Source: Dyadobacter sp. CY343
GTDB lineage: Bacteria > Bacteroidota > Bacteroidia > Cytophagales > Spirosomataceae
Length of the DNA stretch: 64,000 nucleotides
Direction: 5' to 3'
Assembly: GCF_021390335.1 (NCBI RefSeq)
Contig: NZ_JAJUXK010000001.1
Span: 124,001-188,000, forward strand
The number at the start of each line of letters is the position of its first letter. Position 1 is the stretch's first letter. A program made the position numbers and the translations under genes. The notes under the pieces were generated by a model. It worked only from the letters and a program-made list of their open reading frames with translations, did not search any database and had not been told where the DNA came from. This document shows positions 55,251-62,291 of this stretch, in pieces.

Positions 55251-58200
55251 ATGCACACGACTTTGAAAAATTTTACCTTCTCCATTCTCTTCTGTCTTCT
55301 TACCTCGGTTCCTGTTGTTGCCCAATGGGTCGCTCCCTACGCAAACAGCTGGATTTCTTACGGTAAACCTTACGTTAAGATTGCTGTTTCGCAACGAGGA
55401 ATACACAAGGTTCCATTGGCTTCGCTACCTGCAAGCTTTCCAAAAAATCAGCCGGCTCAATTCCAAATCTGGCACAGGGGCAAACAGGTTTCTATTATTA
55501 GTGCTGATAATAATGAGATCACATTTTTTGGAGTGCCCAACGACGGATCCTCTGATTCGCTGTTGTACCGTCCGATGAGCAGCCGGTTAAATCCCTATTA
55601 CAGCTTTTATTCTGACGAGAGCGCCTACTTCCTCACCGTTGGAGATATAGCCGGAGCCCGCGCTGAAAAAGTGACCAAGGCTCCCGATGCATCGATTAGT
55701 CCACTAGCCGCACACAATGCAATTTTGCTAAATGTATTCAAGAATGAATATTCATACAGCACAGAAAGTCCTATACGCGCACCACTATATAACAGCTTTT
55801 TTGAACAGGGAGCGAGCCATACAAGTAAGCCGATCCTTCGCGGAACACAGGGAACCTACCCATTTGAACTAACTAATAAAATCAAATCGTCTGCCCAAAA
55901 AGTAGCGGTTAAGATGCTGATGCAGGGCCGCAGCAATAACAGTCGCGCCATTGAAATTTACATTGGAAAAGATGCGCAGTCGCTCAGGCTGGTGAAAACG
56001 GTTAATAACTCTGGCTTCGGCGCTAGTGAGGCCGCATTTGATATTGAAGCTACTGACCTGGATGCGAATAATAAGGGGGTATTAGCTGTGAAATCGCCCA
56101 GTACTGAAACACTCGAAAGATTCTCACTAGCTTATTACAGACTGATCTATCCTTCCGCATTTGTCTGGAAGAGTCCTGCTACCAGTTTTTCTCTCCCGGG
56201 AATTGCTGGTCAATTTGGGCGAATCGCTATTTCCGGCGCACCCGACAATGCTACTGTATTAGATATTACTGATCTTGATAAGGTGAAAGTGATTACGGGG
56301 GACCCTAAAAATTTAATGGTGCCTGGGAACAGCTCCAAAACCTCCGAGCTCTTTGTTACAGGCGAGACATTCACCGTTCCTGCGGCCAAGATTACTCCGG
56401 TTGAATTTAAGAGTATAGACATTAAGACAATCAACTATTTTATCGTTTCCAGCGCGAACCTGAAAGATGGAGCTGAGCAATATGCGGCTTACCGGTCAAG
56501 TTCGGCGGGCGGCAAGTATAGTGCCAGCGTTATTTATATTCAGGATATCTATAATCAATTCAATTACGGAGAGCCCAGCCCGGTCGCGATTCGCAGATTT
56601 GTGGATTTCGCACTATCTACCACTGATAAAAATAAATATCTGCTCCTGCTCGGTAAGTCGAACACTCACAATGAAAGAATGAAGCGAGAGCTCCCAGACG
56701 AAGTTCCAACGGTTGGTTTTCCGGGTTCGGACTTCTTGTTAGTGGAAGGACTCGGCGGGGCGGATCAGGACGTTGCCCCAATACCTGTTGGCCGAATTTC
56801 AGCAATGTCTAATCAGAATGTGTTGGACTACCTGGAAAAGGTAAAAGATTACGAAGCAAACGAATCGGGCGACTTTGGCTGGCGCAAAACAGTTTTGCAT
56901 TTGAATGGAGGTAAATCGACGTCGGAAATCAGCCAGCTTAAAAGCCAGTTGAGTTCTCTGACTCCATTTGTCACAGGCGGGTTTGTTGGCGGCAATGTGA
57001 AAGCTTTCGCGAAACAACAGGGCGTGCCGGGAGTAGAATCTGTCAATATCACACCCGAAGTGAATGAAGGCGCCGGACTGATCACGTACTTTGGTCACGG
57101 TTCGATCACTACTACCGACTTGGATATGGGCTACATTACCGATGTGGGCAGAGGGTATAACAATACGCATAAATATCCGATGATGTATTTCAATGGCTGC
57201 GGAGTCGGCAATATTTTCAGCGCCAGATTTAATACCAGCCCAACTGCCGGTGACCGGTACCCGCTTTCGCTGGACTGGCTTTTGGCACCGAAAAAAGGAG
57301 CAGTAGCCATTATTGCCAATTCATTTGAAAGTTTTGTGTCGCCTTCTGCAAAATATCTGGAAACACTTTATAAGACGATGTTCACAGATCCTGCCTCGAT
57401 CAATATGTCGATTGGTAAGGTGATGCAATCTGTTGCTGAAAAGGTAATTGCAAGTGATCCAGGCGCTTATGCGATTTCAAATGTACATCAATCTCTATTA
57501 CAAGGCGACCCGGCTTTGAAACTGGTTACCGTTGATAAGCCCGATTACTCGCTGGATCCGGACGAAAGTTTAATGCTCTATTCTCAAAGTGCAGATAAAA
57601 AGATCGGAGCTTCCGATTCAGTGAAATTATCAATCGCGCTGCATAACCAGGGCCGTTATATTCAAAGTGAAAAGGTTTTGGTTAAAATCATCTCCTATTT
57701 TAAAGCGGGTGAGAAATCTACCGAAAGAACAATTGCGGCATTTCCTTTACAGGATACACTCACAGTCACATTACCACGTGACCGAAATGTGGCGAGAATT
57801 GAAGTCCGCGTAGATCCGCTCAATACAATTTCAGAACTGGAAGAAACTAATAACATTGCTGAACTGGTGATCGACTGGGATGTTGCAGATAGTGAAAACC
57901 GCTATCCTCTGACCAAAGTGAAAGATCTGATAGCCCCTGTTCTGGAAGTGCAATTCAATCATGCGCCACTACGGAATGAAGCTTCAATTTCGGCAAATCC
58001 GGTATTGACATTTAAGCTGGAAGACAATAGACTGATTTCGCCGGATACATCTTTTATCGATATTTTTATAAAATCCTGCTGGGATGACAATTGTGAATAC
58101 CGCCCTATTAAATACACAGCCGGCGAATTCAGAATGGACACTTTATCCAGTAGAGCATTTATGATCACTTTACTCAAAACGGATCTTCCCGAGGGAGAAT

Positions 58201-58574
58201 ATGAGCTGCTGGTGAATGTTTCTGATATGGCGGGAAATGTAAGTGTGCAGCCTTACGGTATCCGATTCAAAGTAGAAAATCCGGCAGATTCAAGAATGAG
58301 CGTTGTGGTTAGCCCAAATCCTGCTACTACTTACATTAATTTGCAAGCAAAGCTCAACAACTTTGAAGATGTAAAATCCCTGAAATACACGATATACGAT
58401 CTCAATGGCCGGATAGTGGCAGAGGAAGTAAAAGAAAATAAGGGAACAAATATTCAGAACTGGTACTGGCAGCCGAAAGCCGGGCACGCGGGTCTTTTTA
58501 TCTACAAAGTGACAAAGACGAATGCAGAAAACCAGGTCGAGGAAGTGAGAGGCAAATTTGTAATTTTAAGATAG
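55251..58574 (+). CDS. PorU2-like C25-type protease of the type IX system (copy 2, with extra C-terminal domains)
   Basis: This 1107-residue paralogue of the preceding protein has a signal peptide (MHTTLKNFTFSILFCLLTS) and the same C25 core: His616 (ITYFGHGSITTTDLD) and Cys650 (YFNGCGVGNIF), again 34 residues apart. It also carries the linker NQFNYGEPSPVAIRRFVDF. After the protease domain it has an added CARDB-like beta domain (DSVKLSIALHNQGRYIQSEK; VDPLNTISELEETNNIAELV) and a further Ig-like segment, then a sorting domain (VSPNPATTYINLQAKLNN). The extra domains suggest a different partner or substrate. It ends 3 bp before the convergent cyclase gene. Confidence 0.85.
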   Translation: MHTTLKNFTFSILFCLLTSVPVVAQWVAPYANSWISYGKPYVKIAVSQRGIHKVPLASLPASFPKNQPAQFQIWHRGKQVSIISADNNEITFFGVPNDGSSDSLLYRPMSSRLNPYYSFYSDESAYFLTVGDIAGARAEKVTKAPDASISPLAAHNAILLNVFKNEYSYSTESPIRAPLYNSFFEQGASHTSKPILRGTQGTYPFELTNKIKSSAQKVAVKMLMQGRSNNSRAIEIYIGKDAQSLRLVKTVNNSGFGASEAAFDIEATDLDANNKGVLAVKSPSTETLERFSLAYYRLIYPSAFVWKSPATSFSLPGIAGQFGRIAISGAPDNATVLDITDLDKVKVITGDPKNLMVPGNSSKTSELFVTGETFTVPAAKITPVEFKSIDIKTINYFIVSSANLKDGAEQYAAYRSSSAGGKYSASVIYIQDIYNQFNYGEPSPVAIRRFVDFALSTTDKNKYLLLLGKSNTHNERMKRELPDEVPTVGFPGSDFLLVEGLGGADQDVAPIPVGRISAMSNQNVLDYLEKVKDYEANESGDFGWRKTVLHLNGGKSTSEISQLKSQLSSLTPFVTGGFVGGNVKAFAKQQGVPGVESVNITPEVNEGAGLITYFGHGSITTTDLDMGYITDVGRGYNNTHKYPMMYFNGCGVGNIFSARFNTSPTAGDRYPLSLDWLLAPKKGAVAIIANSFESFVSPSAKYLETLYKTMFTDPASINMSIGKVMQSVAEKVIASDPGAYAISNVHQSLLQGDPALKLVTVDKPDYSLDPDESLMLYSQSADKKIGASDSVKLSIALHNQGRYIQSEKVLVKIISYFKAGEKSTERTIAAFPLQDTLTVTLPRDRNVARIEVRVDPLNTISELEETNNIAELVIDWDVADSENRYPLTKVKDLIAPVLEVQFNHAPLRNEASISANPVLTFKLEDNRLISPDTSFIDIFIKSCWDDNCEYRPIKYTAGEFRMDTLSSRAFMITLLKTDLPEGEYELLVNVSDMAGNVSVQPYGIRFKVENPADSRMSVVVSPNPATTYINLQAKLNNFEDVKSLKYTIYDLNGRIVAEEVKENKGTNIQNWYWQPKAGHAGLFIYKVTKTNAENQVEEVRGKFVILR

Positions 58575-58577
58575 CTT

Positions 58578-60527
58578 TTAAACAGCCTGGTTTTTGGTTT
58601 CGGCGAGCCATTCAAGCCAGGATGCAAGTGTAATAGTCCGGGTAACGTGAAACCAGGTTCTGACCTTTTCGGGGTAGGGGATCTTGTCGTTTTTCAGAAT
58701 ACTGACCTGTTCATCAAATTTCCTTCTGTCTACATACTCCCAAACCAATTTCGAATCGTTTAGAAAGCTTTTTGCCTGTTCATAGAGCCGCAACGTGATC
58801 TTCTGTCCGTGGGAAGAAGCAAGGGTCGCTTTGCTGCTTCTTTCCATTACCTCATCAGACAGCAGCCCGCGCATCGCTTCGCGGAAATGCTCCCGGCCTT
58901 TTCCTGATCCGTACTTAATAGAATCCGGAACCATCATGCAAATTTCAAATAGCTGCTTATCCAGAAATGGCGCACGGTTTTTCACACCGTAATATTCACC
59001 TAAAACAAATTGCTGCTCAGTAGCAGTAACAGCTCGTGGCGTGAATACATCCTCAAAATATTCCTGATGTCTTGGATCCAGATCGCCTCTGAGTGAGCGT
59101 GGAAGAACAATACCTGACTCTTCTGACTGAGGAAGTTGTAAGTATTCGTCTCTTAATATGGATTGCGGCGCCGCAACACTTGTCTGCATCCAGCGCTTCA
59201 CGATATTCCCGAAAGCCCGCTTCATAAAGTAGCTTTTCGATACGCCCAATGCATTATTCACTTCGTTATATAGTGCGAAAAGCGCTCCGGCTGGCTTATT
59301 TCTCGATTCTGAAAAACGGTGGTAAAGGAAATTTTGAAGTACCAGGTCAAACTGCCGCTCAAAAGAATAATTGTCCCAGTCAGGGTAGTTCTTTGCCAAT
59401 GAAAAATGCGGGACTCTTTTTCCGAGATAGTATTTCAGGTCCGCCCACTTTTTCTCCCGGAAAGAATTATTCAGAATCTCCATTCCGCTACCTATCACAG
59501 AATCACCTGCGCTACCGCGTAACAAAATGCTGCATCCCAGGTTACGGGCGTACGGCATGAGGGAAGTAATGAGAGAAGGAGAGAGCGTCGAAACCTCAGG
59601 CTCTCCGAATAGCGAAGTATGCAGCTGGATCAAATCAAAATCATCGTCCGACTGGCGCACTTCATGGTGAATAGAACCTATCTTGGAAACCACACTTCGG
59701 GAATAGAGGCTTTCATCCATTTCCTTGCTATCGTTCCGATGGTAGATCGTGTGCAGTGGACGGGACGGATAAATGTGCTTGAACATCGTGCTTACCGACG
59801 AAGAGTCCAAACCCCCACTTAAATGCGATGCTACCAGCAACGATTCATCACTTGCAGATGCGGAAACTGACTGACTGAAAATATCACGGATAGCAGGTGA
59901 AAAATCCTCAGGCTTGGAGTACCCGGCCCACTTTTCATTATTGAACGAGATATGTCGCTCTATCGATTCGCCCGCTCGTGAGACAGATAAAATATGTCCC
60001 GGGGCCAGATTTTGCACTTGCGAATAGAAAGTTCTTGAATAGTCGCTATTTCGCAGATCCATTCGGAATCTGTGATAAGTTACTATCATGGATTCATTTG
60101 GATCCAGATAGCCTTGCAGCGCTTTATTCCCTGCTATTGAAGAAAGACTAGTTGAGAAAAAAAGAAATTCACCTGGAATGTGAATATAGTATAGTGGGAT
60201 TGTTCCGAAAAGCTCCCGCGCAAGATGAAGTTTGTAGTTAGCTTCATCGTACCAGATCGCAAGCCTTAGCTTGTTATCGGACGCACTCAGGATTTGCTTA
60301 TATATATCAAAAGAGAACACTTCGATATGTAAAAAATTACATATCGAAGTGTTCTCTTTTGCCTTTTTGGTACTAGATAAAAGAAATTGCTCGTAAGCAT
60401 CATTTCCAATATCCTTTGTTCCCAGAAAAAAATGCTCTAACTCAATTGACTTATCGAAAGTTGACTTTGAAAGTCTGAACCTGTCTTTTAAATTTTCCTG
60501 AAAGACAACTACACCTTCGATTAACAA
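58578..60527 (-). CDS. Lasso-peptide cyclase (asparagine-synthetase-like, lasso C protein)
   Basis: This 649-residue protein has an N-terminal class II amidotransferase-like domain that lacks the catalytic Cys2 of glutamine-dependent enzymes in the start used here. A synthetase domain holds the ATP-pyrophosphatase motif SGGLDSSS (residues 237-244) and RGSAGDSVIGSG (337-348). Lasso C proteins use ATP to adenylate the Asp/Glu side chain of the core and close the macrolactam ring, so the fit to the 50-residue precursor upstream is strong. No ATG lies near the start. TTG 60527 is used here; the first internal Met is residue 147. The same frame extends upstream through codons after the precursor stop. 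A 25-bp perfect inverted repeat occurs within codons about 56-74. Confidence 0.85.
   Translation of the reverse strand: MLIEGVVVFQENLKDRFRLSKSTFDKSIELEHFFLGTKDIGNDAYEQFLLSSTKKAKENTSICNFLHIEVFSFDIYKQILSASDNKLRLAIWYDEANYKLHLARELFGTIPLYYIHIPGEFLFFSTSLSSIAGNKALQGYLDPNESMIVTYHRFRMDLRNSDYSRTFYSQVQNLAPGHILSVSRAGESIERHISFNNEKWAGYSKPEDFSPAIRDIFSQSVSASASDESLLVASHLSGGLDSSSVSTMFKHIYPSRPLHTIYHRNDSKEMDESLYSRSVVSKIGSIHHEVRQSDDDFDLIQLHTSLFGEPEVSTLSPSLITSLMPYARNLGCSILLRGSAGDSVIGSGMEILNNSFREKKWADLKYYLGKRVPHFSLAKNYPDWDNYSFERQFDLVLQNFLYHRFSESRNKPAGALFALYNEVNNALGVSKSYFMKRAFGNIVKRWMQTSVAAPQSILRDEYLQLPQSEESGIVLPRSLRGDLDPRHQEYFEDVFTPRAVTATEQQFVLGEYYGVKNRAPFLDKQLFEICMMVPDSIKYGSGKGREHFREAMRGLLSDEVMERSSKATLASSHGQKITLRLYEQAKSFLNDSKLVWEYVDRRKFDEQVSILKNDKIPYPEKVRTWFHVTRTITLASWLEWLAETKNQAV
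60308..60361. repeat. Perfect 25-bp inverted repeat with 4-nt loop, inside the cyclase gene
   Basis: The arms are 60308-60332 and 60337-60361, perfectly complementary, with loop AAAA on the plus strand. The arm contains AGAGAACACTTCGATATGTA. The reading frame continues through it, coding ENTSICNFLHIEVFSFD. It could fold in the mRNA as a very stable hairpin about 165 bases after the cyclase start and might slow elongation or bind a factor. Confidence 0.95.
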
Positions 60528-60560
60528 TATCGAGCATTTTAATGTGTTACAGACGTAATC

Positions 60561-60713
60561 TTAAGCGTCCGGTGCGAAATCGTCCGGAGGAGTAAGATCA
60601 GGTAGGCTTCCCAGTTTACCTTTTGTCAGGTTCCGTACAGAACCCATTTTCGAAAGAACCGGCTTACGATAAGACTTTTTCGTCTGTGTAGAGTGCGATG
60701 TCACTGTTCTCAT
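60561..60713 (-). CDS. Lasso peptide precursor (A gene), 50 residues
   Basis: From ATG 60713 the 50-residue product begins MRTVTSHSTQTKKSYRKPVL. The leader matches the lasso pattern YxxPxLxxxGxxxxxT, with Tyr15, Pro18, Leu20, Gly24 and Thr30. Known maturation cuts two residues after the Thr, which gives a core starting at Gly32, GKLGSLPDLTPPDDFAPDA (19 residues). Asp39 is core position 8, so an isopeptide bond Gly1-Asp8 with an 8-residue ring and an 11-residue tail is predicted. The gene lies 33 bp upstream of the cyclase frame. The leader binds an RRE protein (B1), whose gene is not in the window. The target and bioactivity are unknown. Confidence 0.88.
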   Translation of the reverse strand: MRTVTSHSTQTKKSYRKPVLSKMGSVRNLTKGKLGSLPDLTPPDDFAPDA

Positions 60714-60751
60714 TTTGTTTTGATTAGATGATTATATACCAGTATCCGACG

Positions 60752-60782
60752 TAAAATTAGGCACATAAATTTAATATCCAAA
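60752..60782 (-). promoter_or_regulatory. Bacteroidota promoter of the lasso locus
   Basis: On the minus strand TTTG (60779-60782), a 19-bp spacer and TAATTTTA (60752-60759, one mismatch to TAnnTTTG). It lies about 39 bp upstream of the precursor ATG and would start the A-C transcript. Confidence 0.7.
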
Positions 60783-60846
60783 TTTTAGAGGTATTAAATA
60801 TAAGAAAAGCAAGTTTCCGCCGGATATTTAAATGTGGGTAAACACC

Positions 60847-61563
60847 CTATTCAATCCCGTAGTCAACGATTACTCTTGCTTTCCGGGTGCCCGAATCAAT
60901 TTTTCCCGACCCGATACAAGCGTCGTCCTGGCAATACTCAAAGGATGTCTGGTTGTCTGACAGCAAACCAACCCCCAGTCCATATTGCTTTATTCCAATA
61001 TACCGGTTGATGATCGAGCTATCGTTCCGCTCCACCACGCGCAGTGTCCTGTCAAAACTTTCAGCACCAACTTTCCCGGGCACATTCACATTCTCGTAAT
61101 GATATTCTTCCTCATCGCGGTTATTGTAGGTATTTCCGTTCCAGGTCATTTTAGTATCAACGGGAAAAGCCATTGAAAAAAACGTCTGATTATCAATATT
61201 GGTCAAAATCTTGTCGGGATACTTCTGCACTTTGTATTCCTTGATCTTGGTCCAGTATTCTGTTTCGCTGCTCCTGGTCGATCGTGAAACGATATAAGTA
61301 AACATGCCCGCTTCATCCTCGCTTACACTTTCTACCTTGTCTTTTTCCTGCCAGTTTTTGATCACCGGATTTGCCTGCCCGGTAGAATAGATTTCCTCTT
61401 TCACATTGTACACAGTATATCTGCCGATTTCAAGCGGGAAATACCCGTACACATCAACAGGCTCTGTATTTTTCTGATCACAAGATTCCAGGGCGAAAAG
61501 CAGTAGACTTGCAGCAATTAACTTGGCTGTCAGGGATTTGTAAATGTGTGTAGCGATTTTCAT
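60847..61563 (-). CDS. Lipoprotein, unknown function
   Basis: The ATG at 61563 gives 238 residues with a lipoprotein signal (AKLIAASLLLFALESC). The earlier start at 61593 adds ten residues without gain. The mature protein is beta-rich, with GYFPLEIGRYTVYNVKEEIY near the start, and contains two Cys (EYCQDDACIG). No known domain was recognised. It is on the same strand as udk and could form an operon with it; the gap is 37 bp. It does not look like a lasso maturation protein. Confidence 0.8.
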   Translation of the reverse strand: MKIATHIYKSLTAKLIAASLLLFALESCDQKNTEPVDVYGYFPLEIGRYTVYNVKEEIYSTGQANPVIKNWQEKDKVESVSEDEAGMFTYIVSRSTRSSETEYWTKIKEYKVQKYPDKILTNIDNQTFFSMAFPVDTKMTWNGNTYNNRDEEEYHYENVNVPGKVGAESFDRTLRVVERNDSSIINRYIGIKQYGLGVGLLSDNQTSFEYCQDDACIGSGKIDSGTRKARVIVDYGIE

Positions 61564-61600
61564 GCTGTGCTTTTGATATAAGTGAGAATTCAATTCTGAA

Positions 61601-62242
61601 TTAATGCGCCCGTTCTGCCAGCTTGCTTTTTAAGAAACCTATTAAAACCTGCAATCCTGTGTCAAAACGAGAGTTATTGTTAATAATCACATCCGCTTCC
61701 GAACGCAGGGGCAGTATAAACTTATCATAGGTTGGCGCCACGTGATGCTCCCAGCGATAAAGTACATCGTCGAGATCGTAACCTCTTTCATTATTATCAC
61801 GAATGATCCGCCTTTTTATTTTAACGTGCTCCTTCGCGTCGACAAAAATTTTCAGGTCGATCAGCCTCGCTATCTCCGGGAAGTAAAAAACAAATATTCC
61901 CTCGACGATTATAATAGGCCGCGGCTCGAAGATCAGGATCTCAGGCTTGATCAGCGGGTTATTAAATGTATATTCCTTCTGATGTACTTCCCTTCCGGCG
62001 CGCAATACTGCAATATGCTCAGCGAACAGGTGATGATCGATCGTTTCGGGCAGGTCAAAATTTTCGACGCCATTTTCGTCGCGTGGAATTTCGTGAATAG
62101 GGCGGTAGTAGTTGTCCTGAGATATCCGGGTAATATCATCTTTATCGAACGAGTCGATCAGGCTCTTCATGAAATAAGTTTTTCCCGACGCGCTGCCGCC
62201 GGTTATGCCTACAATATAAGGTGCTGTTTCGTTAGGTATCAT
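61601..62242 (-). CDS. udk: Uridine kinase
   Basis: This 213-residue cytosolic kinase of the uridine kinase/phosphoribulokinase family phosphorylates uridine and cytidine in pyrimidine salvage. The P-loop is GITGGSASGKTYFMKSLID. DNYYRPIHEIPRDENGVENF and DLPETIDHHLFAEHIAVL follow, with IIIVEGIFVFYFPEIARL and IFVDAKEHVKIKRRIIRDNN in the second half, all conserved in the family. It is followed on the minus strand by the lipoprotein gene. Confidence 0.94.
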   Translation of the reverse strand: MIPNETAPYIVGITGGSASGKTYFMKSLIDSFDKDDITRISQDNYYRPIHEIPRDENGVENFDLPETIDHHLFAEHIAVLRAGREVHQKEYTFNNPLIKPEILIFEPRPIIIVEGIFVFYFPEIARLIDLKIFVDAKEHVKIKRRIIRDNNERGYDLDDVLYRWEHHVAPTYDKFILPLRSEADVIINNNSRFDTGLQVLIGFLKSKLAERAH

Positions 62243-62291
62243 TTATTCACTTTGCGAGACTTTGCGAGAAAGCCTGTTTTAAACTATAACA

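Noticed and set aside
52205-58574. C25 proteases as the missing lasso leader protease
   Set aside because: They have signal peptides and T9SS sorting domains and so act outside the cytoplasm, on the opposite strand. Leader removal in lasso synthesis is cytoplasmic.
58578-60527. True glutamine-hydrolysing asparagine synthetase
   Set aside because: The start lacks the Met-Cys-Gly nucleophile context, the synthetase motif is lasso-cyclase-like, and a lasso precursor is adjacent.
60847-61563. Lipoprotein as a B1 or B2 protein
   Set aside because: It has a lipobox and is beta-rich, with no PqqD-like or transglutaminase-like Cys-His-Asp pattern.
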